DNA of 64,000 bases from Marivivens sp. (GCA_024642115.1 JAHEBU010000001.1:310001-374000), one strand, 5' to 3'. Shown: positions 25,034 through 36,086, counted from the first letter of the stretch. Numbers and translations are program-made. Notes: generated from the sequence alone by a model not told the origin.

Positions 25034-25483
25034 CTAGCTGAAAATACCATCGAGATTTCCGATAATACTTATAAGCAAGGTGACGCCGCAAATCAGGATC
25101 GCCAACCAGAACACATACTGCATCACAAACGCGGAAACGCCTGCTCCCACGGCCATGTATGAAAGCCGATGCGGCTCGTTTCGATACAATCCTATGCCGC
25201 CAAGGACGACCGCGATGGCGGCCAGACAAATCGCCGAAATTGTTACGGCCCTACTGTAATCCTTGGGTGGCGAACCGGGCTCTGGCGCCGGCTGTCCTGC
25301 CAGGGCATGTGCGGCTGATTGCTTTATGTCTGCGGCAATCTCGCCAATGACGGAACCGCTAGTCTTCGCTTGCGGTTCAAAAAAGGCGGAGAGTTGTATG
25401 AGAATGACCAGAAGACTTGCTACGCCCAGAATGAATCCAGCCAACCCAAATTTCGCTGGTCGTTCCGTGATGACCTGTTCCAT
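25034..25483 (-). CDS. small integral membrane protein of unknown function
   Basis: A 149-residue protein with hydrophobic segments at about residues 13-34, 80-99, 107-124 and 126-143, so probably four membrane helices. A hydrophilic stretch (about 36-75, with AGQPAPEPGSPPKDYSR) lies between the first two. I do not recognise the family. The gene stands alone between mdh and pepT. Base composition of its surroundings (24940-25640) looks a little less GC-rich than the neighbouring operons, which could hint at later acquisition, but this is by eye only. Confidence 0.7.
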   Translation of the reverse strand: MEQVITERPAKFGLAGFILGVASLLVILIQLSAFFEPQAKTSGSVIGEIAADIKQSAAHALAGQPAPEPGSPPKDYSRAVTISAICLAAIAVVLGGIGLYRNEPHRLSYMAVGAGVSAFVMQYVFWLAILICGVTLLISIIGNLDGIFS

Positions 25484-25722
25484 TCAAAACCTTCCTCGAT
25501 CGTCGCATTTCGTTCGGATAACGAACAGAGTCGGCCAAATTATGGCGTCTGAACCCCGACCACAATCCAAAGCGGTTCGACGGCCCGGCTCTGCATCACA
25601 CGTAGCACCCGCCCTAGGCGTTGGCATTGTCAGGCCTGCCCTATCGACTGAGCCTCCCCCTCCCTTGACATCCCCCCGCCGCCCGCCTCCAACTCCAACC
25701 AACCCTGCCCGGAGGCACCCCG

Positions 25723-26955
25723 ATGTCCTTTCACGACGAACTGACAGACCGTCTGGTCCGCTATGCCGCCATCGACAGCCAATCGGATGCGGACAGCCCG
25801 GCGGCCCCGTCGACCGCGATCCAGCACAAACTGCTGGACCTGCTGGCGCAGGAACTGGCCGACATCGGTGCTGCGGACGTCACCAAGACCCCCTATGGCA
25901 CCGTCATTGCCACCATCCCCGGCACAGCCCCCGGCCCAACCATCGGCTTTCTGGCCCATGTGGACACCGCCCCGCAATTCAATGCGACGGGCGTCAAGCC
26001 CCGCGTCATCAAAGGGTACAACGGGGGCGTCATCACCTATCCTGACAACCCCGACCTGACCCTCGACCCCGCCCAATTCCCTTACCTCGCTCAAAAGCAG
26101 GGGCATGACATCATCACTGCCTCGGGCCTGACCCTGCTGGGTGCGGATGACAAGGCGGGCGTGGCGATCCTGATGGCCGCAGCCCGACATCTGCTGGCCA
26201 ATCCTGACAGGAAACACCCCACCATCCGCATCGCCTTTACCCCCGACGAAGAAATCGGGCGCGGCGTGGACAAACGGCTGCCCAAAGATCTGGGCGTCGA
26301 TTTCGCCTATACTTTTGATGGCGGAGCCGTCGGGGAAATCGAATACGAATCCTTTTCGGCGGATGGGGCTACCGTCACCATCAAGGGCGTGTCGATCCAC
26401 CCAGGGTTGGCCAAGGACAAGCTGGTCAACGCCATCCATCTGGCCGCCAAGATCGTCGAAATGATGCCACAGGCGACCATGACACCGGAAACGACGGACG
26501 ACCGGCAGGGGTTCGTCCACGCCACGGACATGACCGGCGGTTCGTCAGAAATGAAAATCAAATTCATCCTCCGCGACTTTGAACTCGACGGGCTGAAGGC
26601 CAAGGGCGAGATGCTGCAAAAGGTCTGCGCCGCCGTGCAGGCGACCGAACCCAGGGCCGAGATTACCTGCACCATCGCGCCCCAATACCGCAACATGCGC
26701 TATTGGCTGGAAAAGGACATGACGCCCGTGGACCTTGCCCGCGACGCGGCGCGTGATCTGGGTATCGAGCCTGTCAGCGTGCCAATCCGGGGCGGCACCG
26801 ACGGGTCGCGCCTGACCGAAATGGGCGTGCCCTGCCCCAACCTGTTCACAGGTATGCAAAACATCCACGGCCCGCTGGAATGGGTGTCGGTGCAGGACAT
26901 GGAACAGGCGACCGACCTGATGCTGACCCTGGTCAAAAAGGCCACTCGGGGCTGA
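25723..26955 (+). CDS. pepT: peptidase T (tripeptide aminopeptidase)
   Basis: A 410-residue M20B metallopeptidase that removes the N-terminal residue of tripeptides in the cytoplasm. Zinc-site motifs are present: GFLAHVDTAPQFNATGVKP, LLGADDKAGVAILM and the catalytic FTPDEEIGRGVD. The dimerisation domain and the C-terminal PIRGGTDGSRLTEMGVPCPNLFTG motif follow, with the final His in NIHGPLEWV. Length matches E. coli PepT (408). GGAGG at 25711-25715 is the ribosome binding site. The methyltransferase gene starts directly at its stop codon. Confidence 0.95.
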   Translation: MSFHDELTDRLVRYAAIDSQSDADSPAAPSTAIQHKLLDLLAQELADIGAADVTKTPYGTVIATIPGTAPGPTIGFLAHVDTAPQFNATGVKPRVIKGYNGGVITYPDNPDLTLDPAQFPYLAQKQGHDIITASGLTLLGADDKAGVAILMAAARHLLANPDRKHPTIRIAFTPDEEIGRGVDKRLPKDLGVDFAYTFDGGAVGEIEYESFSADGATVTIKGVSIHPGLAKDKLVNAIHLAAKIVEMMPQATMTPETTDDRQGFVHATDMTGGSSEMKIKFILRDFELDGLKAKGEMLQKVCAAVQATEPRAEITCTIAPQYRNMRYWLEKDMTPVDLARDAARDLGIEPVSVPIRGGTDGSRLTEMGVPCPNLFTGMQNIHGPLEWVSVQDMEQATDLMLTLVKKATRG

Positions 26956-27627
26956 ATGCGCCCCGTCTCGCCCTACCTCGCGCCCGATTTTTATGCCAAC
27001 GCGTTGGCCAAGGGACAGCACCGCGACATCGTCGGCGGGCGGTGGGACGAAACCGGGCGCATCCAGATGGATCTGCTGATGCGCGCCGGACTGCAACGCG
27101 GAGACAGGTTTCTGGACATCGGGGCGGGGTCGCTGCGGTTGGGGTGTCGGTTGGTCCCGTGGATTGACCCCGGCCACTACTGGGCGACGGACGCGTCGGG
27201 CGACCTGATGCGTCGGGGGTATGACGTGGAACTGACGGCCAAGGACCGCCTGCCGCCGGATCACCTGATCGAGGACGCCGATTTCGCCTTTCCCGGCGTG
27301 CCGGAAGACATCGACATGGCGCTGGCCTTTGCCGTCTTTACCCACCTGCCGCTTGCCGCCCTTGGGGTGGCACTCGGCTCGGCGCGGGGGCGATTTCCCC
27401 GCCTGCGTCACCTGCTCTTTACCGTCTTTCTGGTCCCGGATGCTGCCCGGGCGGCGGGTCCGTTCCGGCAGCCCGATGGCGTTGTCACCCATCCCGACCG
27501 GACACCCTATCATCATCTGGGCCAGGACGTGGAGGACGTGGCCAAAAGCTGCGGCTTCGATCTGGTGACTCAGCCCGACCGCCTGCCGCGCGGGCAGGTC
27601 TTGTGTCAGGCCACTCCCACACTTTGA
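26956..27627 (+). CDS. SAM-dependent methyltransferase
   Basis: A 223-residue class I methyltransferase. The SAM-binding motif I is FLDIGAGSLRLGCRLV, followed by the acidic post-I region YWATDASGDLM. A motif IV-like stretch MALAFAVFTHLPLAAL follows. It begins at the base after the pepT stop, so it is cotranscribed with pepT. The substrate is unknown. The sucC promoter region starts right after it. Confidence 0.82.
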   Translation: MRPVSPYLAPDFYANALAKGQHRDIVGGRWDETGRIQMDLLMRAGLQRGDRFLDIGAGSLRLGCRLVPWIDPGHYWATDASGDLMRRGYDVELTAKDRLPPDHLIEDADFAFPGVPEDIDMALAFAVFTHLPLAALGVALGSARGRFPRLRHLLFTVFLVPDAARAAGPFRQPDGVVTHPDRTPYHHLGQDVEDVAKSCGFDLVTQPDRLPRGQVLCQATPTL

Positions 27628-27632
27628 TTTTT

Positions 27633-27663
27633 TGTGATCACACTTTTTAAACGTGTGATCACA
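27633..27663 (+). promoter_or_regulatory. tandem palindromic operator upstream of sucC
   Basis: Two copies of TGTGATCACA at 27633-27642 and 27654-27663, 21 bp apart, in the same layout as the element before sdhC and preceded in both cases, in the direction of the controlled operon, by TGATTTTT. It lies about 100-130 bases before the sucC start. This suggests that one regulator controls both TCA operons. Confidence 0.7.
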
Positions 27664-27761
27664 AATGTCGGATTTTCTGCACTCTCCGGAAATTGCCTGT
27701 TTTTTAACGCCTCCTGATGTGATTTGCACGCGACAACACGGGAAATCGCAGAGGACGCTCC

Positions 27762-28955
27762 ATGAACATCCACGAATATCAGGCCAAGGCGCTGTTGCGC
27801 TCTTACGGGGCGCCGGTCTCTGACGGCCGCCCGGTGATGAAAGCCGAGGATGCCAAGACAGCAGCGGGCGAACTGGGTGGCCCGCTTTGGGTAGTCAAGG
27901 CGCAGATCCACGCAGGGGGCCGCGGCAAAGGCACGTTCAAGGAGGCCGCCGCCGGCGAAAAAGGCGGCGTGCGCCTGACCAAATCGGTCGAAGAGGCCGC
28001 CCAAGAGGCCAAGAAAATGCTGGGCCGGACGCTGGTCACCAAACAGACCGGCCCCGCGGGCAAACAAGTCAACCGCATCTATATCGAGGACGGTTCGGGC
28101 ATCCAGACCGAGATGTATCTGGCCCTGCTTGTCGATCGCCAGACCAGCCGCATCAGCTTTGTCTCATCCACCGAAGGCGGAATGGATATCGAAGAGGTGG
28201 CCCACAACACCCCCGAAAAAATCCTGTCGTTCAGTGTCGACCCCGCCACCGGCTATCAGGCCTTTCACGGCCGCCGGATCGCCTTTGAACTGGGCCTGAC
28301 GGGCAACCAGATCAAGCAGTGCGTGTCTCTGATGGGCCTTTTGTATAAGGCGTTCATCGAAAAAGACATGGAGATGCTGGAGATCAACCCCCTGATTGTC
28401 ACCGACAAGGGCGACCTCAAGGTGCTGGATGCCAAGATTTCGTTCGACGGCAACGCCATGTACCGTCACCCCGACATCGCCGCCCTGCGCGATGAAACCG
28501 AGGAGGACCCCAAGGAACTCGCCGCCTCGAAATTCGACCTCAACTATATCGCGCTCGACGGTGAAATCGGCTGCATGGTCAACGGTGCCGGTCTGGCGAT
28601 GGCGACGATGGACATAATCAAGCTTTATGGGGCCGAACCTGCCAATTTCCTCGACGTGGGCGGCGGGGCGACCAAGGAAAAGGTGACCGAGGCGTTCAAG
28701 ATCATCACCTCTGACCCCAACGTCAAAGGCATCCTTGTGAACATCTTTGGCGGTATCATGCGTTGCGACGTCATCGCCGAAGGCGTGATCGCGGCAGTGA
28801 AAGAGGTGGGGCTCAAGGTCCCGCTGGTCGTCCGGCTCGAAGGGACCAACGTCGAAAAGGGCAAGGATATCATCCGCAACTCAGGTCTGGACGTGATCGC
28901 GGCGGACGACCTGAAAGACGGCGCCCAGAAGATTGTGAAGGCGGTCAAAGGCTGA
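27762..28955 (+). CDS. sucC: succinyl-CoA synthetase beta subunit (ADP-forming)
   Basis: A 397-residue ATP-grasp subunit that, with SucD, converts succinyl-CoA to succinate with formation of ATP (or GTP). It starts [19 protein letters not shown]. The nucleotide-binding [14 protein letters not shown], the metal-binding [20 protein letters not shown] and the C-terminal [26 protein letters not shown] motifs are in order. Length is normal. It is the first gene of a long operon that also carries sucD, sucA, sucB and lpd. GAGGACG before the ATG is the likely ribosome site. Confidence 0.97.
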   Translation: MNIHEYQAKALLRSYGAPVSDGRPVMKAEDAKTAAGELGGPLWVVKAQIHAGGRGKGTFKEAAAGEKGGVRLTKSVEEAAQEAKKMLGRTLVTKQTGPAGKQVNRIYIEDGSGIQTEMYLALLVDRQTSRISFVSSTEGGMDIEEVAHNTPEKILSFSVDPATGYQAFHGRRIAFELGLTGNQIKQCVSLMGLLYKAFIEKDMEMLEINPLIVTDKGDLKVLDAKISFDGNAMYRHPDIAALRDETEEDPKELAASKFDLNYIALDGEIGCMVNGAGLAMATMDIIKLYGAEPANFLDVGGGATKEKVTEAFKIITSDPNVKGILVNIFGGIMRCDVIAEGVIAAVKEVGLKVPLVVRLEGTNVEKGKDIIRNSGLDVIAADDLKDGAQKIVKAVKG

Positions 28956-28960
28956 CCCTA

Positions 28961-29467
28961 ATGCGCACAGCCTCCCTCCTCGCCCTTTCGATCCTGCCCT
29001 CGGCCAGTCTGGCCGAAGGTGCGGTCTTGGGCGCGGACCGGGTGGCGGCGATGATCCATGACCTGTGCCTGAACGATATCGAAACCCCCGCCCGCGTGAT
29101 CGAGGCGCGGGCGACCGCCGACTACGGCTTTGACAAGCTGAGCGAAGCGGACGGCGTCCTGACCCTCAGACAGCCGGACGGGGCGACGTTGACCTGGGTG
29201 ACGGGGGTGGGGGACGAAACCCAGTGTTCGCTTGATGTCATGACGTTTCCGATGACCGAAACAGACGACCTGATTTCCTCAGTCACGGACATGGCGGCCA
29301 ACGGCGGATTGCCGGAAAAGGCCGACACGGCCTTTAGCCAGACCTGGTGGTTCCACACCGGACCCGACGATCAGGGCGACGGCTACGACATCTCGCTATC
29401 TTTCGATGAACCGGGCCGGGTCTACGTGGCGACCCAGCGGTCTAACCCTTCGTCCTGGGATCAATGA
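28961..29467 (+). CDS. exported protein in the suc operon
   Basis: A 168-residue protein from the ATG at 28961, five bases after the sucC stop. The signal peptide (MRTASLLALSILPSASLAEG) has a cleavage site after SLA. The mature part has two cysteines (HDLCLNDIETPARV and ETQCSLDVMTFPM) and patterns seen in other small periplasmic proteins of this operon: a cysteine helix, an Ala-rich segment, then a beta-rich domain. Function unknown. Confidence 0.78.
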   Translation: MRTASLLALSILPSASLAEGAVLGADRVAAMIHDLCLNDIETPARVIEARATADYGFDKLSEADGVLTLRQPDGATLTWVTGVGDETQCSLDVMTFPMTETDDLISSVTDMAANGGLPEKADTAFSQTWWFHTGPDDQGDGYDISLSFDEPGRVYVATQRSNPSSWDQ

Positions 29468-29516
29468 CCATGGTGGCCTTGACCCAATTTTCGGCAACGC
29501 TGTGAAAGGCACAATC

Positions 29517-29768
29517 ATGTCGAAGTTTCGTAGTTCTCTGGTTTTTCTGGCCATGCCGTTGTTGGCAGGCTGCGGGCAATACGCCTCGGCCTACGATCCC
29601 GTGACCGGGATCAGCAACTGCCCGGTGGACAGCGCCTATTACAACGCCAACACCCGGCTTGACGTACGCTGTGGCCCGCAATCGCAACCCGTGTCTGCGG
29701 GTGGTCTGCCAACGCCCACAAACCCTGATCGGGGTGACGGGGAAATGCTGGTTTATCCGGCCAACTGA
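29517..29768 (+). CDS. small lipoprotein in the suc operon
   Basis: An 83-residue protein from the ATG at 29517, with AAAGG eight bases upstream. The signal ends in LPLLAGCGQYAS, a good lipobox. The mature part is short with two more cysteines (GISNCPVDSAYYNANTRLDVRCGPQ) and ends in a Pro/Gly-rich tail. Family not recognised. It lies 50 bases after the preceding exported-protein gene and 25 bases before the next one. Confidence 0.72.
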   Translation: MSKFRSSLVFLAMPLLAGCGQYASAYDPVTGISNCPVDSAYYNANTRLDVRCGPQSQPVSAGGLPTPTNPDRGDGEMLVYPAN

Positions 29769-29792
29769 ACTGCCCGGAAAAAGGTCTGATCC

Positions 29793-30332
29793 ATGTCGCG
29801 TTTCGCCCCCTCTTTCATGCTCGCCAGCGCCTTTTCGGGCGTTGTCCTGTCGGCCTGCCCGGCGTTTGCCCAGGATCAGGCGATGCTGCGGATGGGGCTG
29901 CCCAACCTGGCCAAACCCGACAGCACAAAGATCCTCGGCGCCGCCTATTCCGCCTGCCTGATCGGCAATGGCGACGTCGAAACCACGGCCGCCCTGTTCA
30001 CCGACGCCGGTTGGACCCGGACAGATGACGACGAAATGGGCGTGACCAGCCTGTCCCTGCCGGGGGCAGAGGACCGGATATTCGTCGATCTCTACGACAA
30101 CGGCAGCATCTGCTCGGTATCGAGCGAAACGCTCGGCAGCGATCTGGCCGACGGGAACCTCATCACCACGCTGGGCGCAGCCAGCTACAGCTTTGACCCG
30201 CTCGACACACCCGACGGCTGCACAGCCTACACGCTCAACACCGGGGTCGTTGTGACCCAGACATCGTCGGGGCAAGACCCCGTCTGTTACAGTGAAGACA
30301 CCAGCGACACCCGTTTCATATTTTCGAACTGA
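29793..30332 (+). CDS. exported protein in the suc operon
   Basis: A 179-residue protein with a signal peptide (to about residue 27, PAFAQD). The mature part has a helix with a cysteine (AAYSACLIGNGDVETTAALFTDAGWTRTDDDE), further cysteines in GSICSVSSETLG, TPDGCTAY and DPVCYSED, so up to two disulfides. The layout (Cys-helix, 'DAGW', beta domain) resembles the protein after sucD, suggesting distant paralogues, but identity is low by eye. Function unknown. Confidence 0.78.
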   Translation: MSRFAPSFMLASAFSGVVLSACPAFAQDQAMLRMGLPNLAKPDSTKILGAAYSACLIGNGDVETTAALFTDAGWTRTDDDEMGVTSLSLPGAEDRIFVDLYDNGSICSVSSETLGSDLADGNLITTLGAASYSFDPLDTPDGCTAYTLNTGVVVTQTSSGQDPVCYSEDTSDTRFIFSN

Positions 30333-30379
30333 CCTTCCGGGTGGCCCCGGCCGCCCCTCCTGACTGAAAGCAAAGACAC

Positions 30380-31264
30380 ATGGCCATTCTCGTCGACGAA
30401 AACACCCTAGTCATCTGCCAGGGCATCACCGGATCTCAGGGGACGTTCCACTCCGAACAGGCCATCGCCTATGGCACGAAAATGGTGGGCGGGGTGACGC
30501 CGGGCAAAGGCGGCACGACGCACCTCGACCTGCCCGTTTTCAATTCGGTGCACGAGGCACGCGCCGTCACTGGGGCCAACGCCTCCGTCATCTACGTCCC
30601 CCCGCCCTTTGCTGCCGATTCGATCCTCGAGGCGATAGATGCCGAGATGGAGCTGATCATCTGCATCACCGAAGGCATCCCGGTGCTGGACATGATGAAG
30701 GTCAAGCGGGCGCTGATGGACAGCAAATCGCGGCTGATCGGGCCGAACTGCCCCGGCGTCATCACCCCCGGCGCCTGCAAGATCGGCATCATGCCCGGTC
30801 ACATTCACAAACGCGGTAGCGTGGGTGTTGTGTCCCGGTCCGGCACGCTTACCTATGAGGCCGTGAAACAGACTTCCGACTCCGGCCTTGGCCAATCGAC
30901 TGCTGTCGGCATCGGCGGCGACCCCATTAAGGGGACTGAACACATCGACGTGCTGGAAATGTTTCTGGCCGACCCCGAAACCCAATCCATCATCATGATC
31001 GGTGAAATCGGTGGAAGTGCCGAAGAAGAAGCCGCACAGTTCCTTGCCGACGAACGGAAAAAGGGCCGCTGGAAACCCACCGCCGGCTTCATCGCCGGAC
31101 GCACCGCCCCCCCCGGACGGCGCATGGGCCATGCAGGCGCCATCGTATCGGGTGGCAAGGGCGACGCCGAATCCAAGATCGAGGCGATGAAATCCGCCGG
31201 AATCGTGGTCGCCGACAGCCCCGCCGGTCTGGGTGAGGCGGTGCTGAAGGCGATCAGCCTGTGA
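30380..31264 (+). CDS. sucD: succinyl-CoA synthetase alpha subunit
   Basis: A 294-residue subunit that binds CoA and carries the phosphorylated histidine. The CoA-binding [31 protein letters not shown] is at residues 15-45, and the active-site His251 lies in the [13 protein letters not shown] motif. Length is normal. In most bacteria sucC and sucD are adjacent; here three small exported-protein genes (1.4 kb) separate them, an arrangement that keeps them in one transcript. The next gene starts inside its stop codon. Confidence 0.97.
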   Translation: MAILVDENTLVICQGITGSQGTFHSEQAIAYGTKMVGGVTPGKGGTTHLDLPVFNSVHEARAVTGANASVIYVPPPFAADSILEAIDAEMELIICITEGIPVLDMMKVKRALMDSKSRLIGPNCPGVITPGACKIGIMPGHIHKRGSVGVVSRSGTLTYEAVKQTSDSGLGQSTAVGIGGDPIKGTEHIDVLEMFLADPETQSIIMIGEIGGSAEEEAAQFLADERKKGRWKPTAGFIAGRTAPPGRRMGHAGAIVSGGKGDAESKIEAMKSAGIVVADSPAGLGEAVLKAISL

Positions 31265-31869
31265 TCCGCGCGGCCCTCATCACGCTCGCCCTCGGTCTGC
31301 CCGTGGCTGTCTCTGCGCAATCGTTGACCGCAGCGGTCGACCATTGCTCGAACCCCATGACCTCTGGACCGACCAAGATCGCGACGATGGCCGACAGCGG
31401 CTGGGTGGCTGTGGAAAACCCGCAGATCGACCATTTCACTGCACTCGCGGCCAGCGTCGGCCCCACCTTCATCGGCGACCTCCCCCTGCCCGAGACGAAA
31501 AGCCAGGTGCCCCAGATTGCCAGTGCTCTGGCCGATGCCCATGCCAACGGTATCCTGACCCTGTATCAACAGGGCGAGGCGCTGTTGATGATCGGGGTCA
31601 GCCCACAACCCGACACCGGGCTCGAGCATGTGACCTGCCTGTTCGCTGGCCCCACCACCGACGAGGTTGCGACATACTGGCAGCAATACGGCCCCGAAGA
31701 GGAAGCCCCCCTACTGGGTCGCAAGGTCCTGCTGTTCACCGGTTCTGTCATGAATGTCCGCGACGACATCACCTATACCGAATTTCAGAACTGGTCCCGG
31801 GTGCCGTCCGACCTGTCGCCGCTCACCGATTCCTACCGCTACGAACGCCTGCAAAATCCGCCCAGCTAA
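31261..31869 (+). CDS. exported protein in the suc operon
   Basis: A 202-residue protein starting with a GTG that overlaps the sucD stop by four bases. A signal peptide ([20 protein letters not shown]) precedes a mature part with cysteines in AVDHCSNPM and EHVTCLFAG, a [12 protein letters not shown] segment similar to the 'DAGW' motif of the protein encoded at 29793, and a C-terminal ETYRYERL-like end. Function unknown; translational coupling to sucD suggests that its amount is tied to that of the enzyme. Confidence 0.78.
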   Translation: MIRAALITLALGLPVAVSAQSLTAAVDHCSNPMTSGPTKIATMADSGWVAVENPQIDHFTALAASVGPTFIGDLPLPETKSQVPQIASALADAHANGILTLYQQGEALLMIGVSPQPDTGLEHVTCLFAGPTTDEVATYWQQYGPEEEAPLLGRKVLLFTGSVMNVRDDITYTEFQNWSRVPSDLSPLTDSYRYERLQNPPS

Positions 31870-31917
31870 CCCCGCTCCGCCGCTCCACCCACCGTTCCTG
31901 ATCCAAGGACGCCTGCC

Positions 31918-34881
31918 ATGACCGACCAATCCCCCAACGACATCTTCCACGCCTCGTCCTTTCTGCAAGGACACAACGCGGATTACATCGAACACCTCTA
32001 CGCCCGATACGCCGACAACCCGGCGGCGGTCGATGAAAGCTGGCAGGCGTTCTTCAAATCGCTGGGGGACGCGTCGGGCGATGCCAAGGCCGAAGCGGCC
32101 GGGCCATCGTGGGGCCGTACGGATTGGCCACCCGTTCCGAACGACGACCTGACGGCGGCGCTTGATGGGCAATGGCCCACAGACCCCAAGAAGGCGGGCG
32201 AGAAAATCGCGGCGAAGGCTGCGGAAAAGGGTGTGGGCCTGTCCGAGACCCAGGTCCGCAGCGCCGTATTGGACAGCTTGCGCGCCCTGATGATCATCCG
32301 CGCCTACCGCATCCGGGGGCATCTGATCGCCGACCTTGACCCACTGGGAATGCGCGACACCAAGGCACACCCGGAACTCGACCCCGCCTCCTACGGGTTC
32401 ACGCCCAAGGACATGGACCGCCCGATCTTTATCGACAACGTGCTTGGCCTTGAGATTGCGTCGATGAACGAGATCATCGCGCTGGTCCGCCGCACCTATT
32501 GTGGCACCTTTGCCCTGCAATACATGCACATTTCCGACCCCGAACAGGCCGGTTGGCTGAAAGAACGGATCGAAGGTTACGGCAAGGAAATCAGCTTTAC
32601 CCAGAATGGCCGCAAGGCGATCCTGAACAAGCTGGTCGAGGCCGAGGGTTACGAAAAATTCCTGCATGTCAAATATATGGGGACCAAACGGTTCGGTCTG
32701 GACGGCGGCGAAAGTCTGATCCCGGCAATGGAACAGATCATCAAGCGGGGCGGCTCGCTCGGGCTTGAGGAGATCGTCATCGGTATGCCCCACCGGGGCC
32801 GTCTGTCTGTTCTGGCCAACGTCATGCAGAAACCCTATCGCGCCATTTTCAACGAATTCCAGGGCGGCAGCTTCAAACCCGAGGAAGTGGACGGGTCGGG
32901 CGACGTGAAATATCACCTTGGCGCGTCCAGCGACCGGGATTTCGACGGCAACACTGTCCACCTCAGCCTCACAGCCAACCCCTCGCACCTCGAGGCGGTG
33001 AACCCAGTTGTCCTCGGCAAGGTCCGCGCCAAGCAGGCGCAAAAGGGCGACCGCGACCGGACCAAAGTCATGGCGATCCTGCTGCACGGCGACGCGGCCT
33101 TTGCGGGACAAGGGATCGTGGCCGAAGGGTTCGGCCTGTCCGGCCTCGTGGGGCACCGCACCGGCGGGACGATCCACCTGATCGTGAACAATCAGATCGG
33201 CTTTACCACCGCGCCGTCGTTCAGCCGCTCCAGCCCCTATCCCACTGACATCGCCCTGATGGTCGAGGCGCCGATCTTCCACGTCAATGGCGACGACCCC
33301 GAGGCGGTCGTTCACGCCGCCAAAGTCGCCACCGAATTCCGGCAGAAATTCCACAAGGACGTGGTGATCGACATCATCTGCTACCGCCGCTTTGGTCACA
33401 ACGAAGGGGACGAACCGATGTTCACCAACCCCCTGATGTACAAGGCGATCAAAAAGCAAAAGACGACGCTGACCCTCTATACCGAACGGCTGGTCAAGGA
33501 TGGCCTGATCCCCGAGGGCGAAATCGAGGATATGAAGGCACAGTTTCAGGCCCGCCTGAACGAAGAGTTCGAGGCTGGAAAAACCTACAAGCCGAACAAG
33601 GCTGACTGGCTGGATGGCCGCTGGAATCACCTCGACCGCCAGAAAGAAGGCAAGTACCAGCGCGGCAAGACCGCGTTGAAACCCGCCACGATGACCGAAA
33701 TCGGACGCGGCCTGACCCGCGCGCCCGAAGGGTTCGCCCTGCACAAGACGGTCGAGCGGCTGCTTGAATCAAAGGCGCAGATGTTTGAAACCGGGACCGG
33801 GTTCGACTGGGCCACGGGCGAGGCGCTGGCTTTTGGCTCGCTCCTTCTCGAAGGGTATCCCGTCCGGCTGGCCGGACAGGACAGCACGCGCGGCACGTTC
33901 AGTCAGCGGCACTCGGCCCTCATCAATCAGGACACAGAAGAGCGGTATTACCCGCTCAACCACTTCCGCGATGGCCAGGCCCAGTACGAAGTCATCGATT
34001 CGATGCTGTCCGAATATGCGGTGCTTGGGTTTGAATATGGCTATTCGCTTGCCGAACCCAACGCGCTGACCCTGTGGGAGGCGCAGTTCGGCGACTTTGC
34101 CAACGGCGCGCAGATCATGTTCGACCAGTTCATATCCTCGGGCGAAGCCAAATGGTTGCGGATGTCCGGCCTCGTCTGCCTGCTGCCCCACGGCTACGAA
34201 GGGCAAGGGCCGGAACACTCGTCGGCCCGGTTGGAACGGTTCCTGCAAATGTGCGGCAACGACAACTGGATCGTGGCCAACTGCACCACGCCCGCCAACT
34301 ATTTCCACATCCTGCGGCGGCAACTGCACCGCAACTTCCGCAAACCGCTGATCCTGATGACGCCCAAATCGCTGCTGCGGCACAAGCTGGCGGTCAGCGA
34401 CGCGGCGGATTTCCAGACCGGATCATCGTTCCACCGCGTCTTGTGGGACGACGCGGAAAAGGGACATTCGGACACCAAACTGGTCGCAGATGACAAGATC
34501 AAGCGCGTGGTTATGTGTTCCGGCAAGGTCTACTACGACCTGCTGGAAGAGCGTGACGCGCGGGGCATCACCGACGTCTACCTGATGCGGATCGAACAGT
34601 TCTATCCTTTCCCGGCGATGAGCCTCGTCAAGGAACTGCAACGTTTCCCGCAGGCCCAGATGGTCTGGTGTCAGGAAGAGCCCAAGAACCAGGGCGGCTG
34701 GACCTATATCGAACCCAACCTCGAATGGGTTCTGGGCCGCACAAACGCCACCCACAAGCGGCCTGTCTATGCGGGCCGCCCCGCCTCCGCCTCGCCCGCC
34801 ACGGGTCTGGCCAGCCAGCACAAAGCGCAACAAGCAGCCCTCGTGAACGATGCGCTGACGATCGAAGGAACCAAAGAATGA
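31918..34881 (+). CDS. sucA: 2-oxoglutarate dehydrogenase E1 component
   Basis: A 987-residue thiamine-diphosphate enzyme that decarboxylates 2-oxoglutarate and passes the succinyl group to SucB. The N-terminal helix [17 protein letters not shown] (E2-binding), the substrate region [17 protein letters not shown], the ThDP-binding [20 protein letters not shown] with later NNQIGFTT, and the C-terminal pyrimidine domain with [14 protein letters not shown] and [21 protein letters not shown] are all present. Length is normal for the family. The ribosome site AAGGA lies 14-10 bases upstream of the ATG. Confidence 0.98.
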   Translation: MTDQSPNDIFHASSFLQGHNADYIEHLYARYADNPAAVDESWQAFFKSLGDASGDAKAEAAGPSWGRTDWPPVPNDDLTAALDGQWPTDPKKAGEKIAAKAAEKGVGLSETQVRSAVLDSLRALMIIRAYRIRGHLIADLDPLGMRDTKAHPELDPASYGFTPKDMDRPIFIDNVLGLEIASMNEIIALVRRTYCGTFALQYMHISDPEQAGWLKERIEGYGKEISFTQNGRKAILNKLVEAEGYEKFLHVKYMGTKRFGLDGGESLIPAMEQIIKRGGSLGLEEIVIGMPHRGRLSVLANVMQKPYRAIFNEFQGGSFKPEEVDGSGDVKYHLGASSDRDFDGNTVHLSLTANPSHLEAVNPVVLGKVRAKQAQKGDRDRTKVMAILLHGDAAFAGQGIVAEGFGLSGLVGHRTGGTIHLIVNNQIGFTTAPSFSRSSPYPTDIALMVEAPIFHVNGDDPEAVVHAAKVATEFRQKFHKDVVIDIICYRRFGHNEGDEPMFTNPLMYKAIKKQKTTLTLYTERLVKDGLIPEGEIEDMKAQFQARLNEEFEAGKTYKPNKADWLDGRWNHLDRQKEGKYQRGKTALKPATMTEIGRGLTRAPEGFALHKTVERLLESKAQMFETGTGFDWATGEALAFGSLLLEGYPVRLAGQDSTRGTFSQRHSALINQDTEERYYPLNHFRDGQAQYEVIDSMLSEYAVLGFEYGYSLAEPNALTLWEAQFGDFANGAQIMFDQFISSGEAKWLRMSGLVCLLPHGYEGQGPEHSSARLERFLQMCGNDNWIVANCTTPANYFHILRRQLHRNFRKPLILMTPKSLLRHKLAVSDAADFQTGSSFHRVLWDDAEKGHSDTKLVADDKIKRVVMCSGKVYYDLLEERDARGITDVYLMRIEQFYPFPAMSLVKELQRFPQAQMVWCQEEPKNQGGWTYIEPNLEWVLGRTNATHKRPVYAGRPASASPATGLASQHKAQQAALVNDALTIEGTKE

Positions 34882-36086
34882 CCGAAGTCCGCGTCCCCAC
34901 TCTGGGCGAATCCGTCACCGAGGCCACCGTCGCCACCTGGTTCAAAAAGCCCGGCGATACCGTCGCCGTCGACGAAATGCTGTGCGAGCTTGAGACGGAC
35001 AAGGTCACGGTCGAGGTCCCCTCGCCCGTGGCCGGAACGCTCACCGAAATCGTTGCCGCCGAGGGGGAAACCGTCGGCGTGAACGCCTTGCTCGCCCAAG
35101 TCAGCGAAGGCGCCGCCGCAGCCAAGCCTGCCGAAAAGCCCGAACCCAAGGCAGAAGCCAAAGCCGCCCCGGCCCCGGCCGCCGCACCCGCAGCGGCCAA
35201 GGATGTCGAGGATGCCCCCAGCGCCAAGAAACTGATGGCAGAAAACAACCTCGGCCGCGACGCCGTGGCCGGGTCCGGCAAGGACGGTCGCGTCATGAAA
35301 GAGGACGTGTTGCAAGCCTTGGCCCAGCCCAAGACCGCAGCCCCCGCCCCGGCCGCTCCGCGCGCCCCCGTCGCTGCCAGCGACGACGCCCGCGAGGAAC
35401 GGGTCAAGATGACCCGCCTGCGCCAAACCATCGCCCGCCGACTGAAAGAGGCGCAGAACACCGCTGCGATGCTTACCACCTATAACGAGGTGGACATGTC
35501 CGGCATCATGGCCCTGCGCAACGAATACAAGGACCTGTTCGAGAAAAAGCACGGCGTCAAACTGGGCTTCATGTCCTTTTTCACAAAGGCCTGCATCCAC
35601 GCCTTGAAAGAAGTCCCCGACGTGAACGCCGAAATCGACGGCGACAGCGTGATCTATAAAAACTACGTCCACATGGGCGTGGCCGTGGGCACCCCCACAG
35701 GGCTGGTTGTTCCGGTCCTGCGCGACGCCGACCAGATGAGCTTTGCCCAGATCGAAAAGGGCATCTCTGAACTGGGTCTCAAAGCCCGGGACGGCAAACT
35801 CAGCATGGCCGACATGCAGGGCGGATCGTTCACCATCTCGAACGGCGGCGTCTACGGCTCGCTCATGTCCTCGCCCATCCTCAACCCGCCGCAATCGGGC
35901 ATCCTCGGCATGCACAAGATTCAGGACCGCCCGGTCGTCGTTGGCGGCCAGATCGTCATCCGCCCGATGATGTATCTGGCGCTGTCCTACGACCACCGGA
36001 TCGTCGACGGCAAAGGGGCGGTGACGTTCCTTGTGCGGGTGAAAGAGGCGCTGGAGGATCCGCGGCGGTTGTTGATGGATCTCTGA
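34878..36086 (+). CDS. sucB: dihydrolipoyllysine succinyltransferase (2-oxoglutarate dehydrogenase E2)
   Basis: A 402-residue E2 core protein. The lipoyl domain covers residues 1-80 with the lipoylated Lys42 in [11 protein letters not shown]. An Ala/Pro/Lys linker follows, then the E3-binding domain at about 112-150 ([31 protein letters not shown]), another flexible linker, and the catalytic domain with HRIVDGKGA holding His373 and Asp377. It starts inside the sucA stop codon (ATGA). Confidence 0.97.
   Translation: MTEVRVPTLGESVTEATVATWFKKPGDTVAVDEMLCELETDKVTVEVPSPVAGTLTEIVAAEGETVGVNALLAQVSEGAAAAKPAEKPEPKAEAKAAPAPAAAPAAAKDVEDAPSAKKLMAENNLGRDAVAGSGKDGRVMKEDVLQALAQPKTAAPAPAAPRAPVAASDDAREERVKMTRLRQTIARRLKEAQNTAAMLTTYNEVDMSGIMALRNEYKDLFEKKHGVKLGFMSFFTKACIHALKEVPDVNAEIDGDSVIYKNYVHMGVAVGTPTGLVVPVLRDADQMSFAQIEKGISELGLKARDGKLSMADMQGGSFTISNGGVYGSLMSSPILNPPQSGILGMHKIQDRPVVVGGQIVIRPMMYLALSYDHRIVDGKGAVTFLVRVKEALEDPRRLLMDL

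Noticed and set aside
31711-33744. A 677-codon open frame antisense to sucA
   Set aside because: Shadow frame caused by codon bias of sucA; no domain or signal.
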